From Rothia dentocariosa ATCC 17931 (GTDB taxonomy: Bacteria; Actinomycetota; Actinomycetes; Actinomycetales; Micrococcaceae): a stretch of DNA of 64,000 bases. The DNA is taken from assembly GCF_000164695.2 (NCBI RefSeq), contig NC_014643.1, positions 2,108,001 through 2,172,000 of the forward strand. The letters are read 5' to 3'. Below the pieces are notes generated by a model, which ran no database searches, was not told where the DNA came from, and saw only the letters and a list, made by a program, of their open reading frames with translations. Both the position numbers and the translations under genes were made by a program. Positions 9,539 through 18,654 of this stretch are shown here, in pieces (position 1 is the stretch's first letter; the number at the start of each line of letters is the position of its first letter).

Positions 9539-10186
9539 TTAGAGTTCTACGCCTCGTGCAGTTAAAACGTCCCCGGTTATTTGAGCGTATCCTACTGCTT
9601 GTACCACAAGAGGTACAAGCAGTCGCCAAGTGGAACGTTTGGGCAAACCGCGTGCGTGAGCAGCTTGTTGTAAAGCTCCCCAGTTATCCATAATGGCGGG
9701 AATAGATCTTATAACCAGAGCGAGCATCAGTCCTATACGTTTGGGAGATAAGCCTAGAAGTTTAAGCGGTGTGAGTAACCAGATGATTCCATCAAGTAAA
9801 AGAGGTAGCGGAGTAGTCGTGAGAAGAATCCGTGAGATTAGGACGGCGCTTAGCATGGTGCACATGACGTCTACCGCATTTTGCCACGTGCCCCAAAAGA
9901 GATAATAAAGTCCTAAAAGAATTATGAGCCATCGCAGCGTATAGACAATTTCTAAGAGCGTGCGGATGCGCATCCCAGCTGACCAGGACAAGATAAAACA
10001 AAAGAACAGAACGTATAGTGCTACTTCCCAACCGGTTACCGCGAGCGCGAGCAGTAAACAAGCGCAGAGGAGGCTTTTGCCCCAAAGCGGTGTGCGATGC
10101 AACAGCGAATTCCCCGGAGCGTAGCTTCCAATAAGTAAGTTACCGAGGAAAGTCGCATGGTGCGACCTCTGCGCGGTCCGAATCAC
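9539..10186 (-). CDS. bioN: BioN, energy-coupling factor transporter transmembrane protein
   Basis: A 215-residue EcfT-type membrane protein that joins the biotin-binding BioY to the ATPase BioM. Several hydrophobic helices fill residues 30-130. The cytoplasmic coupling motifs follow, with AAHARGLPKRS being the conserved A-x-ARG signature of EcfT. It starts at GTG with AAGGA nine bases upstream and lies 36 bp after bioM, last in the bioY-bioM-bioN operon. Confidence 0.88.
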   Translation of the reverse strand: MIRTAQRSHHATFLGNLLIGSYAPGNSLLHRTPLWGKSLLCACLLLALAVTGWEVALYVLFFCFILSWSAGMRIRTLLEIVYTLRWLIILLGLYYLFWGTWQNAVDVMCTMLSAVLISRILLTTTPLPLLLDGIIWLLTPLKLLGLSPKRIGLMLALVIRSIPAIMDNWGALQQAAHARGLPKRSTWRLLVPLVVQAVGYAQITGDVLTARGVEL

Positions 10187-10222
10187 GTGGTTAAATCCTT
10201 CCGGGATTGCCTGGTTCGTATA

Positions 10223-11014
10223 TCATACAGAGGGGTTTTCGTTGGGAAAGCCTTGTTCACAATATAAACGGTATTGTTGAACCGCTTCGTGCGCTTTGCC
10301 ATGGTATATAAGCTCTCCATTATGGATAATGACTGCTTCATCGCATGTCTCCGCCAAGTCGAGGTCGTGGGTACTGATAATAAGCATCTGATCGAGACTA
10401 TTCAGAAGGTTTATCAGCCGTGTTCGATTACGTAGATCAAGAAGAGTCGTAGGCTCATCAAGTAAGAGGATTCGTGGTTCTACCGCTAAAATCCCAGTGA
10501 GGGCTACAAGTTGTTTCTCTCCGCTGGAGAGAGAAAAAATGTTCTGATCAGCCTTGTCGTCGAGACATTGTTGAGCAAGGAGCTTATGTGCTTGCTCTAG
10601 GCGTTGAGCTCGGGTGAGAGAGCTATGCCGACGGAGGCTAAGCTCTAGATCTTCGAGGACTGTAGGCATGATAAGCTGCGCATCTGGATTAGCGAAGAGC
10701 ATGCCTATAGACTGACGAGTTATCTGGGGATGTTCGGAGATATCTACTCCACATACCTTTATGATTCCCTGGGAGGGCCGAGTAATACCGTTAAAAAGCC
10801 CTAAAAAGGTTGACTTTCCCATGCCGTTAAGCCCAATAATCGCAGTTTTAGATGCGGTTAAAGAGACTGATACATGGTCGATAATATTTCGAGTTTGTCC
10901 GTGAGCGTCTTCAGCTGACACGGTAACTGCATCAAGTTCAAGGGACGGGGGAGCGGACGGCATCGTTGGTGCTTCGCGCTCAATTTTGGCGCTACTTTTC
11001 TTGGAAAAAAACAT
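10223..11014 (-). CDS. bioM: BioM, biotin ECF transporter ATPase
   Basis: An ABC ATPase of about 263 residues energising biotin import. Walker A GLNGMGKST, the signature LSSGEKQ and Walker B ILLLDEPTTLLDLRN are present; the TTLLDLRN form is typical of BioM/EcfA. The ATG at 11014 is preferred over the TTG at 11020 because the latter directly abuts the bioY stop. It is flanked by bioY and bioN, which sets its substrate. Confidence 0.9.
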   Translation of the reverse strand: MFFSKKSSAKIEREAPTMPSAPPSLELDAVTVSAEDAHGQTRNIIDHVSVSLTASKTAIIGLNGMGKSTFLGLFNGITRPSQGIIKVCGVDISEHPQITRQSIGMLFANPDAQLIMPTVLEDLELSLRRHSSLTRAQRLEQAHKLLAQQCLDDKADQNIFSLSSGEKQLVALTGILAVEPRILLLDEPTTLLDLRNRTRLINLLNSLDQMLIISTHDLDLAETCDEAVIIHNGELIYHGKAHEAVQQYRLYCEQGFPNENPSV

Positions 11015-11020
11015 CCTCAA

Positions 11021-11614
11021 TTACCTGCGAGCTTTTGAGCGCACTAACCCAGGAAATGCCCGATGCACAGCAGACGCCACGATAGACGCAACGATAGATT
11101 TAAGAAGGTCTGGAAGAGCAAATGAAGCCGCGATGACAAACGCATGGGTAAATTCCATATGTCCGTTGGTCATAAGCCCTAAGATACCTCCTGCAGAAAT
11201 TACCACGAAGCCTACCATAGCGCAGAAGATGCACAGGATAGCGGTAAGCCAGGGATTGAGCTTTCTACGGATTACTGTATAAGCTAGCGTCCCAGCCAAT
11301 AACGCGCCCAGAGGATAGGCTAGAAGATAGCCACCGGTTGGCGTCGCAAGCGTACCAAACCCTGAAGCACCTTTAGCAAAGATTGGTAGCCCTAGGCACC
11401 CTAACAGTACGTAGAGGAGAGTTGCTATAAAAGCTCGAAAACCACCGAGTACTAGAGCGGTGGTGTAGATAGCGAAAGGGCCAAGAGCTAAAGGAATCGG
11501 GACACCTGGGATTGGTAGCGCCAGAGGACTAAGAACCGCGATAAATGCTGCGAAGACTGCTATAAGAGCTATATTGCGCCCTGGTGATTGATCTGGGGCA
11601 TAAGAGTTAGGCAC
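11021..11614 (-). CDS. bioY: BioY, biotin substrate-binding membrane protein
   Basis: A 197-residue S-component with six predicted membrane helices. The BioY motifs GVPIPL, GLPIFAKGASGFG and PTGGYLLAYPLGA are clear. It binds biotin and pairs with BioM and BioN. The GTG start has AAGGAT eight bases upstream. As the first gene of the operon, its upstream region (with the palindrome at 11676) should carry the control. Confidence 0.95.
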   Translation of the reverse strand: MPNSYAPDQSPGRNIALIAVFAAFIAVLSPLALPIPGVPIPLALGPFAIYTTALVLGGFRAFIATLLYVLLGCLGLPIFAKGASGFGTLATPTGGYLLAYPLGALLAGTLAYTVIRRKLNPWLTAILCIFCAMVGFVVISAGGILGLMTNGHMEFTHAFVIAASFALPDLLKSIVASIVASAVHRAFPGLVRSKARR

Positions 11615-11675
11615 GAGAGTTGATCCTTAAAAATATGAAGTCGTGTGTGGCTGATTATGACGTTCGGTGTCAAAA

Positions 11676-11697
11676 TCGAGGGTAGTGCCGCCCTCGA
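11676..11697. promoter_or_regulatory. Palindrome upstream of bioY
   Basis: TCGAGGG and CCCTCGA form 7-bp arms around an 8-base spacer, 62-83 bases upstream of the bioY start. It could be an operator for biotin control or a leader hairpin. It does not match the corynebacterial BioQ box as I know it. Confidence 0.3.
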
Positions 11698-11881
11698 CGC
11701 CGCTGGGGTCTTATATATTCTTATATACCTTCCTACCATAGAAAACGCATTATGTAATATATGTGACGTTTTACGGAGACTATCGGGTGTCAGCGTCTTC
11801 TAGCGTAACTCACGTAGAATAGATGGGTTGTTAAACTCCTCATTCACTAACTGTTTTGTTGATTCTCGGAAGGGACATGTT

Positions 11882-13480
11882 GTGATTTCAGTACAGAATT
11901 TAGAGCTCCGCGCGGGTGCCCGTCTGTTAATGGAAGATGTAACCTTTCGGGTAGATAATGGCGACAAGATCGGTTTAGTGGGGCGTAATGGGGCCGGGAA
12001 AACCACTATGACAAAAGTCTTGGCGGGATTAGCTCTACCAGCAGAAGGTACAGTCACCCGGTCCGGCTCTATCGGATACCTCCCTCAAGACCCCAAAGTC
12101 GATGATATGACTCAACTGGCGCGTGACCGTATTCTTTCAGCCCGCGGACTTGACGGAGTAGCCAAGAAAATGCGCCAAGCTCAAGAAGATATGGCGAGTG
12201 AAGATGATAGCATACGTACAAAGGGTATGCGGCGCTATGATCGTCTTGAGGCTGAGTTTATTGCTGGCGGCGGCTATGCCGCAGAATCTGAAGCCGCAGT
12301 TATAACCTCCAACTTGGATCTGCCTGAACGAGTACTCGCGCAACCTCTTGAGACTCTATCTGGTGGGCAGCGTCGTCGTGTGGAGTTAGCACGTATCTTG
12401 TTTTCAGCTGCCGATACGATGCTACTTGATGAACCAACAAACCATTTGGATGCGGACTCCATTTTATGGTTGCGTGAGTTCCTGAAAAATTTTTCGGGTG
12501 GTTTGCTGGTTATTAGCCACGATGTTGAGCTTATGGAGTTGGTAGTTAACCGTGTGTTTTATCTTGATGCAAATCGTTGCGTGATTGACCAGTACAACAT
12601 GAGGTGGAAGAACTATCTGAGCCAGCGTGAGCAAGATGAACATCGTCGTAAGCGTGAGCGTGCTAATGCTCAGAAGAAAGCTCAAGCACTCATGGAACAG
12701 GCTAATAAAATGCGGGCAAAGGCAACTAAAGCCGTGGCGGCTCAACAGATGATAAAGCGTGCTGAACGTATGATGCGGGGGCTGGAAGACGAACGCCAAA
12801 CAGATAAAGTTGCTGCTATCCGCTTTCCTGAACCTGCCCCGTGCGGTAAGACCCCGCTGTCTGCACAGAGTCTTTCAAAATCCTACGGCTCACTTGAAAT
12901 TTTTACCGATGTTGATCTGGCTATTGACCGTGGTTCTCGTGTTGTCGTATTGGGGCTGAATGGTGCTGGTAAAACTACTTTGCTACGTATTTTAGCTGGC
13001 AACACTGCTCCCGACACCGGCGAAGTTGTCTATGGGCATGGAGCTAAGATCGGGTATTTCGCGCAGGAACATGAGATTCTCGATGGTGAGCGAACTGTTT
13101 TAGAAAATATGAAATCCGCCGCGCCGGATCTTGACGATACGCGGGTACGCACTATCCTCGGTTCATTCCTTTTTTCTGGTGACGATGTGGAGAAACCAGC
13201 AGGTGTACTTTCCGGAGGAGAGAAAACTCGTCTTTCATTAGCAACTTTGGTCGCTTCGAGCGCCAATATACTTCTCTTGGATGAACCGACTAACAACCTT
13301 GATCCTGCATCTCGTAAAGAGATTCTGAACGCGCTCAAAGCCTATAAAGGCGCTATCGTTATGGTATCCCACGACGAAGGAGCTGTGGAGGCTCTAAACC
13401 CCGAACGTGTTCTTTTGCTTCCGGACGCAGTTGAAGACCTCTGGTCGAAGGAGTATCAGGATCTTATCTCACTTGCCTAG
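11882..13480 (+). CDS. ABC-F family ATP-binding protein
   Basis: From GTG 11882 the protein is 532 residues, two ABC domains joined by a basic linker and no membrane segments, the ABC-F pattern. Domain 1 has GRNGAGKTT, LSGGQRRR and MLLDEPTNHLD; domain 2 has GLNGAGKTT, LSGGEKTR and LLLDEPTNNLD. The linker (about residues 240-310) is charged and helical (RRKRERANAQKKAQ). ABC-F proteins act on the ribosome, as translation factors or in antibiotic protection. It resembles Rv1473 of mycobacteria, also near suf. GGAAGGG eight bases upstream decides the start. Confidence 0.88.
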   Translation: MISVQNLELRAGARLLMEDVTFRVDNGDKIGLVGRNGAGKTTMTKVLAGLALPAEGTVTRSGSIGYLPQDPKVDDMTQLARDRILSARGLDGVAKKMRQAQEDMASEDDSIRTKGMRRYDRLEAEFIAGGGYAAESEAAVITSNLDLPERVLAQPLETLSGGQRRRVELARILFSAADTMLLDEPTNHLDADSILWLREFLKNFSGGLLVISHDVELMELVVNRVFYLDANRCVIDQYNMRWKNYLSQREQDEHRRKRERANAQKKAQALMEQANKMRAKATKAVAAQQMIKRAERMMRGLEDERQTDKVAAIRFPEPAPCGKTPLSAQSLSKSYGSLEIFTDVDLAIDRGSRVVVLGLNGAGKTTLLRILAGNTAPDTGEVVYGHGAKIGYFAQEHEILDGERTVLENMKSAAPDLDDTRVRTILGSFLFSGDDVEKPAGVLSGGEKTRLSLATLVASSANILLLDEPTNNLDPASRKEILNALKAYKGAIVMVSHDEGAVEALNPERVLLLPDAVEDLWSKEYQDLISLA

Positions 13481-13886
13481 ACGCAATCTGCTCTTAGGAC
13501 AAGGAAAAGGTGTTTACCTAGCATCTGTATGTGATGTAACGCGTGGGAATGCTCCTAACCTTTGTGGGTATAGGTGTGTATGTAAACTGGCGCATAAGTG
13601 AAAGTGCTATGAAACTTTGAATATATCCTTAGAGCTTTCGCATATTATGTTGGCTATGTGGGATTTTCTGGCTAGAAGACACCCTCTTTACTTGATTTAA
13701 TGATATATTGTGTGGGTTTTATAAAAATATAGTGTGTATCTGCCTACATTGTGGGTTTTTGGCTGGAAAACCAATACATGAGCGGGTTAGACTTGAGTTG
13801 TTCCCGCAAATGCGAGGATGCAAAAGCACAGATTTTCGACTCTGACGAGCCGGATTAGCGCAGGTAGAGAGATTCTATCTGATCGT
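13481..13886 (+). other. Leader region upstream of the small peptide gene
   Basis: About 400 bp without a long gene. The first 300 bp are AT-rich with nothing recognised. From about 13782 there are possible RNA stems: GCGGG/CCCGC (13783-13806) and TGCG (13811)/CGCA (13858). These suggest a structured 5' leader for the gene at 13904. It matches no riboswitch class I know. Confidence 0.35.
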
Positions 13887-13903
13887 AAAAGGAGAACAGC
13901 CTT

Positions 13904-13990
13904 ATGCATAACACTGAGTACGAAAAGTACCCCACCTCCGGTGAAGAGAACGTCGAGGTTGACGTCTTCTGGCCCATCCAGGACGCTTAA
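13904..13990 (+). CDS. Very small 28-residue protein of unknown function
   Basis: ATG to TAA encodes 28 residues beginning MHNTEYEKYP and ending DVFWPIQDA, acidic and soluble with no signal peptide. AAAAGGAG (13887-13894) sits nine bases before the ATG. Codons are strongly biased to those of highly expressed genes (TAC, AAC, GTC, TTC, ATC, CAG, GAC), unlike the AT-rich DNA around it. A perfect 19-bp terminator follows 30 bases after the stop. I recognise no family. No RiPP modification enzyme is nearby, so a precursor peptide role is not supported. It may be a conserved structural or regulatory microprotein. Confidence 0.6.
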   Translation: MHNTEYEKYPTSGEENVEVDVFWPIQDA

Positions 13991-14020
13991 GTCTTGGCAA
14001 GACTGAGGTAAAAAGGTTTT

Positions 14021-14058
14021 ATCTCCCGCTCCTAACCATATGGTTAGGAGCGGGAGAT
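14021..14058. terminator. Strong bidirectional terminator
   Basis: A perfect 38-bp palindrome (19-bp arms centred on CATATG) is followed by a T-rich run on the + side. It lies between the small peptide gene and the convergent YdjM-like gene. Confidence 0.9.
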
Positions 14059-14072
14059 TCTTTGTTTGATGC

Positions 14073-14789
14073 TCAAGAAATAATAAAGTTATGGAGTGGG
14101 TAAGGGCAGAAACCTAAAAGAGCTGCCGTGTACCAAACGATATAACAGGTTAGGCAGAGAATAAGGACCTTTTCCCGGATGCTTCCTGCATCACCTAAAA
14201 GTGGGAGTGCCATGTAGCCGCTTTTCTTCCAGAGGGAAGAGGCAACAAGTGGTTTAACCGTAATGGGGTATAGCGGGAGAATACCTCGGGTGGTCAGTGC
14301 GTCACCTATAACATGTAAGGTTGCGCCCACTGAAATGGCCCAGGGAAGAAGCTCTAAAGAATGAGTGGTATACGCAGCATAGCCTAGGGCGCAAGCCCCA
14401 ATCCAACCTCCTGGAGCTCCTAAAATCCGCAAAGCCAGACCTCCTGAGAATGCGGCGAGAGCAAGGGACAACCACGGAATACTTTGGTAAGTGAGTGTAC
14501 TGCCAAAGTATGCGATAGCCCAGAACGCGATGATCCCTAAAATTGAGTGCGTTCCCTTTCGGTGCCCTCCACTGATAAGGCCTACAATCCGGGCGATCCA
14601 ACCTGATACAGGAGGTATAGAACGAGCGATAGAACCATTATGGTGATCAATATCTGGTAATACTCCTGCGCCAGCACAGGCAAGGGTTGTAACAATGAGG
14701 GTAGGAGTATTAGGGATTTGGATTACACCAAGTTCTGAGAGAACCAACCAGCCAGCGGCAGCGCTGACGGTATGAGAATAACCCATCAT
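14073..14789 (-). CDS. YdjM-type membrane-bound metal-dependent hydrolase family protein
   Basis: A 238-residue membrane protein of the YdjM/DUF457 family. Histidine and acid motifs sit where the family has them: GYSH near the start, LPDIDHH at about 44-50, HRKGTHS at about 76-82, and HVIGDALTTRG at about 158-168. Between them are several hydrophobic helices. E. coli YdjM is LexA-regulated, but no SOS box was seen here. The enzymatic substrate is unknown. Two adjacent ATGs (14789, 14786) are possible. Confidence 0.75.
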   Translation of the reverse strand: MMGYSHTVSAAAGWLVLSELGVIQIPNTPTLIVTTLACAGAGVLPDIDHHNGSIARSIPPVSGWIARIVGLISGGHRKGTHSILGIIAFWAIAYFGSTLTYQSIPWLSLALAAFSGGLALRILGAPGGWIGACALGYAAYTTHSLELLPWAISVGATLHVIGDALTTRGILPLYPITVKPLVASSLWKKSGYMALPLLGDAGSIREKVLILCLTCYIVWYTAALLGFCPYPLHNFIIS

Positions 14790-14920
14790 GTGTGACGAAA
14801 CCCCTCGTATTATTTCGAAACTATATATGAGATCTTAGATCCAGTATACAGGGAAAATTCGAAAAAGGTTTCGATTTTTGTGGTGGGTTACTTCCATATT
14901 CCTGCAGGAAAGCCTGGCGG

Positions 14921-15889
14921 TTACGGCCGTTCTAACCTGTCCAGGAAAGCGTCTTCTTCCTCTTCATCGGTCAGACGCGAGTGTTTCTTGGCAGGGCGGG
15001 GGCGTACAATAGATTTCATATGAGAAGGCATATCGTCGATCATATCCATCTTGCGAAGCACAACGGTTTCATCCTCATGCCCAATATAACTGCCATCCTC
15101 GGCATAGAACTGCCTATAATAGCGTTCTAGCTCCTGGGCTACCTGAGCATCTAATTCATCATTACGAACTTTTTGCCGTGCACTCCAGGCATAAACAGCA
15201 TAAATAAGAACTGCAAAAGCATACCATTGCATAGAATAGGACAGATTAGGTCCATTATCGAGTTCAGGTTCGGATTTCTGTACAGGCCGTTGCACAGGCG
15301 TAGGTTCTTCAGAGTCCAGCAGACCGTAAGCCCCAGCGGCGACAGGTAAATGCGTACGTTCGCCGATTTCCTGAAGGTTGATAGACGCGACTTGGCCTTC
15401 GGGAGCATCCTTACCTGTAGCGCTCTCTCCTTGGTGGACTCGCGCCACAACAATAACATCATTTGCTGGTGGCGCAGGGACTTCGGTGCTGGGGCGTGAA
15501 GCATCTGAAGAACTCGCCGACATCCAACCCCTATTGATAATGACTATTTCACCAGTATCTGCACGAAAAGGGACCAATACTTCGAACCCATTTTGTCCCT
15601 GATAAGGACGGTTGCGTACCAGTAGCTGTTGATCGGTGATATACCGACCACGAAGGGATACAGGGTGCCACTGCGCCCCCGAATCAAAGTCTTGAAAAAT
15701 TGTAGGATGGTCTTGGAAGCTATAGGGAGTTGCGTGATAATTCTGCACGATTAGTGAGTTGCGCCAATCTAAAGCCTCTTTTCGGCTCATCTGCCAACCA
15801 GCTAGATAAACACAGATTATCGAGAAAATAATGCACAGCACGAAAGAGCCTATCCACTTACCCGTGAAGAGAAAACGGTATGCACCCAT
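14921..15889 (-). CDS. SURF1 family cytochrome oxidase biogenesis protein
   Basis: A 322-residue SURF1 homologue. A membrane helix at about residues 13-31 and another near 215-235 (SYSMQWYAFAVLIYAVYAW) flank an extracytoplasmic domain. The motifs GRYITDQQLLVRNRP and INRGWM are typical. SURF1 assists haem insertion into subunit I of aa3 oxidases; the oxidase genes are 20 kb away in this window. The C-terminal 85 residues are a charged extension that is longer than in the basic family. Confidence 0.88.
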   Translation of the reverse strand: MGAYRFLFTGKWIGSFVLCIIFSIICVYLAGWQMSRKEALDWRNSLIVQNYHATPYSFQDHPTIFQDFDSGAQWHPVSLRGRYITDQQLLVRNRPYQGQNGFEVLVPFRADTGEIVIINRGWMSASSSDASRPSTEVPAPPANDVIVVARVHQGESATGKDAPEGQVASINLQEIGERTHLPVAAGAYGLLDSEEPTPVQRPVQKSEPELDNGPNLSYSMQWYAFAVLIYAVYAWSARQKVRNDELDAQVAQELERYYRQFYAEDGSYIGHEDETVVLRKMDMIDDMPSHMKSIVRPRPAKKHSRLTDEEEEDAFLDRLERP

Positions 15890-16057
15890 AGCGAATTCCT
15901 CATGCCTTTCGAAGCTGATATGAGCCTATAAAAATAGATGTATATATAGAGACGGTGGTGTACCTGTATTACTTATGGTAGGGGAGAACGCTCGGACAAT
16001 ACAGTGATATGGCGCTTACGTCCCTATCTAACTATGGCTGAAATAGAGTTTATGAAG

Positions 16058-16291
16058 CTAGGACTTTTGGGGAAACGGTAGGGTCTGTTTCCAAAGCTCC
16101 CTCTCCCGTAAATAATTCTCAAGCCATTGAACGTGCTCATGACAAGCCAACCAGATCTTGCGGCGCTCAGGAGTGTGAACCTTCGGGTTATTCCAGAGAA
16201 TCTGGTACGTTGCCTCGTTGTGGCAGCCTTTACGTGAACAAATATCTAAGCTAGGGGAGGAGCTCCCCGCTAAAGAGCCCAAAAGATCCAC
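16058..16291 (-). CDS. Small conserved actinobacterial zinc-finger-like protein
   Basis: From GTG 16291 the protein has 77 residues starting MDLLGSLAG. A possible metal site is C-x4-C (CSRKGC) followed by LACHEH, and the motif WNNPKVHTPERRK lies between. I recall close relatives being labelled acetone carboxylase in public annotation, which the tiny size makes implausible. Function unknown. GGAGG five bases before GTG 16291 decides the start over the ATG at 16303, which overlaps that ribosome site. Confidence 0.65.
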   Translation of the reverse strand: MDLLGSLAGSSSPSLDICSRKGCHNEATYQILWNNPKVHTPERRKIWLACHEHVQWLENYLRERELWKQTLPFPQKS

Positions 16292-16341
16292 TGACACCTC
16301 CATCTTTATATTGCGCGTAACGGTATTTATGCCTGTTGAAA

Positions 16342-16833
16342 CTATATTTCAGAAATATCTATGACATCGGTTCGATTATAAGGCGATGAAGAATCCGCAT
16401 ATTGTGCGTAGCAATGAGAGTTCTCAGAGGCGTCGGACTCATTATCTGCAGTAGATGTATTCGACGCTGCTCCTGTTTCTAAAGCTCGCCGATGATGCTC
16501 AGGCAAATAGGCAGTAAATCCACTCGATTCCTGTTTTGACTCACCATTCGCAAGTACTACGGCCACCCAAGGCAACAGTACTGCACCTGCGACGCATATC
16601 CAGCGCAGGGTACCATCTGTAAATACAGCGCCTACAATACAAACTACACGAATCGCCATTTTGAGGATGTAGTCCCGAGCACGTTTATCTACACGCTCCG
16701 ATAACGGAGCAGAAGCATTACTGATTTCGTATGTCACTAAAGAGTCTTCAAATCGTTCTGCGACATCAACTGTAGATAAGTAGTAACCATGGGCCGCGAG
16801 GTCTTCGGCTGTCCAGTGCTTTTCAGCAGTCAT
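16342..16833 (-). CDS. DUF3099 domain-containing membrane protein
   Basis: About 163 residues. The central part (Y-I-LKMAIRVVCIVGAVF and WICVAGAVLLPWVAVVLAN) gives two membrane helices and matches DUF3099, an actinobacterial family of unknown function. The C-terminal 50 residues are polar, acidic and Ser/Asn-rich. GGAGG seven bases upstream supports the ATG at 16833 over the GTG at 16839. Confidence 0.7.
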   Translation of the reverse strand: MTAEKHWTAEDLAAHGYYLSTVDVAERFEDSLVTYEISNASAPLSERVDKRARDYILKMAIRVVCIVGAVFTDGTLRWICVAGAVLLPWVAVVLANGESKQESSGFTAYLPEHHRRALETGAASNTSTADNESDASENSHCYAQYADSSSPYNRTDVIDISEI

Positions 16834-17041
16834 TGACACACCTCCCTCAGAATTACAGTAACGAACTCTCTATGATAGACGTTTTAGCTTCGATTCACAT
16901 GGTGGTAATTACCTGTACTGATTAGTCTAAACCTTCTATTCCTTATGGTGTTAAGTGTTGCAAGAACAGATGCTCACCACATCATATAGATAACGGGCTA
17001 GAATAGGTATGACCAGTAACCCCAAATTTATAGGGAAAATA

Positions 17042-17758
17042 ATGAGTGATAACACCCCCAAGACCGTTCTTGTTACCGGTGGTAATCGTGGTATCGGCTA
17101 CAAGATCGCGCAGGAGTTTAAGGCATCAGGGCACAATGTTTGTGTGACCTACCGTAGCGGGGAAGCGCCCACAGAGTTCTTTGCTGTTAAAGCTGACGTC
17201 CGAGACGCAGACAGCATTAATGAAGCTTTTAAAACTATTGAAGCGGAATACGGTCCTGTAGAAATCCTTGTGGCGAATGCGGGTATTACTCGTGACATGC
17301 TGCTTATGCGCATGAAGGACACGGATTTCATGGATGTTATCGATACCAACCTCACTGGTTCTTTTCGTGTAGCACAGCGTGCGATCAAAGGTATGATCAA
17401 ACTCAAACGAGGCCGTATTATCCTCGTCTCCTCTGTTGTAGGGCTATATGGTTCTCCAGGACAGGTTAACTACTCATCGTCTAAAGCTGCTCTTGTTGGT
17501 ATGGCTCGTTCCATCACCCGTGAGCTCGGAAGTCGAAATATTACGGCAAATGTTGTAGCACCTGGATTTATTAACACCGATATGACCGATAGCTTGCCTG
17601 AGGAAACTAAAGAGAGTTACCTGAAAACTATCCCGGCAGGACGTTTCGCCGACCCTGCTGAGGTAGCACGGGTTATTCGCTGGTTAGCTTCGCCAGAGGC
17701 AGATTACATCTCAGGCGCCGTTATCCCTGTAGACGGCGGTCTAGGTATGGGACACTAG
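17042..17758 (+). CDS. fabG: FabG, 3-oxoacyl-ACP reductase
   Basis: A classical SDR of 238 residues that reduces 3-oxoacyl-ACP with NADPH in type II fatty acid synthesis. The cofactor motif TGGNRGIG, NAG(I)TRD, catalytic SS in VSSVVG and YSSSK (Y-x3-K) are all present. The start at 17042 is preferred to ATG 17009: GGGA lies five bases upstream, and a TAGAAT -10-like box at 16999-17004 would put transcription start at or after 17009. It is followed 66 bp later by an SDR with enoyl-reductase features, like mycobacterial fabG1-inhA. Confidence 0.88.
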   Translation: MSDNTPKTVLVTGGNRGIGYKIAQEFKASGHNVCVTYRSGEAPTEFFAVKADVRDADSINEAFKTIEAEYGPVEILVANAGITRDMLLMRMKDTDFMDVIDTNLTGSFRVAQRAIKGMIKLKRGRIILVSSVVGLYGSPGQVNYSSSKAALVGMARSITRELGSRNITANVVAPGFINTDMTDSLPEETKESYLKTIPAGRFADPAEVARVIRWLASPEADYISGAVIPVDGGLGMGH

Positions 17759-17824
17759 GTTCTTCCTATCACATGCCATAAACGTCTTACTTTCAGAAAG
17801 CACAGAACCAACAAAGGAAAATGT

Positions 17825-18568
17825 ATGTCACAGCTCGCCGGTAAAACCGTTATTATCACAGGGTCTTCACGAGGTGTAGGTGCAGATACTGCCCAAATCC
17901 TAGCGGCTCAAGGGGCAAACATCATAGTTAACTATCGCTCCAAAGCCCCTCGAGCCAATAAGGTCGTCAAAGCTATCGAAGAAGCTGGCGGACACGCGAC
18001 CGCCGTACAAGCAGACGTAACTAAGCCTGAAGACCTCACAAACCTTGTGAATGTTGCTATCGAAACCTACGGCTCCTTGGATTATCTCATCTTGAATGCA
18101 TCGGGCGGTATGGAAGCTGGTATGGGTGAAGACTACGCAATGCGTCTCAACCGAGATGCACAGCTTAACCTTGCACGACTTGCAGCTGAAAAAATGCCCA
18201 ACGGAGGACGCATCGTCTTCGTCACCAGTCACCAGGCACACTTTATCCGCGAAGTTGAAACCCTGGCAGAATACCAGTCGGTTGCAGAGTCCAAACGAGC
18301 AGGGGAAGATGCGCTCATCGCCGAAATACCTGCGCTCACTGAGAAAGGAATATCACTTGTCGTCGTATCAGCTGACATGATTGAAGGAACTGTGACTGCA
18401 ACTTTGCTTAACCGCCTGCATCCTGGGGCTCTCGAATATCGTCGAGAGACAGCAGGTAGGCTCTACACTGTCAACGAGTTTGCCCATGAGGTAGCTGCCA
18501 TGGTTACCGCAGATATTCAGACTGGACACGTTGAGCTGGTCGGTGGAGCCCGCGGGTTCATCGATTAG
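17825..18568 (+). CDS. SDR oxidoreductase with FabL-like Y-x6-K active site
   Basis: A 247-residue short-chain dehydrogenase with TGSSRGVG at residues 13-20 and IVNYRSK, the NADP-type N-terminus. Serine S135 (VTSHQ) precedes Y150 and K157, a Y-x6-K spacing; the position four before the lysine is valine, so the ordinary Y-x3-K is absent. Y-x6-K is the spacing of enoyl-ACP reductases, and combined with a classical TGxxxGxG it recalls B. subtilis FabL. Lying after fabG supports a fatty-acid role, but substrate specificity is inference. AAAGGAAA precedes the ATG. Confidence 0.75.
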   Translation: MSQLAGKTVIITGSSRGVGADTAQILAAQGANIIVNYRSKAPRANKVVKAIEEAGGHATAVQADVTKPEDLTNLVNVAIETYGSLDYLILNASGGMEAGMGEDYAMRLNRDAQLNLARLAAEKMPNGGRIVFVTSHQAHFIREVETLAEYQSVAESKRAGEDALIAEIPALTEKGISLVVVSADMIEGTVTATLLNRLHPGALEYRRETAGRLYTVNEFAHEVAAMVTADIQTGHVELVGGARGFID

Positions 18569-18654
18569 AAGTACGTATAGAGCGAAGAAGCAGGACCCCA
18601 AAGGGCTTGCGCCTTCCCACATAGGTAGAGATCATATCGTAGAAGAGAATAACC

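Noticed and set aside
13780-13990. RiPP or lanthipeptide precursor for the 28-residue ORF
   Set aside because: There is no leader/core pattern and no modification, protease or transport gene next to it.
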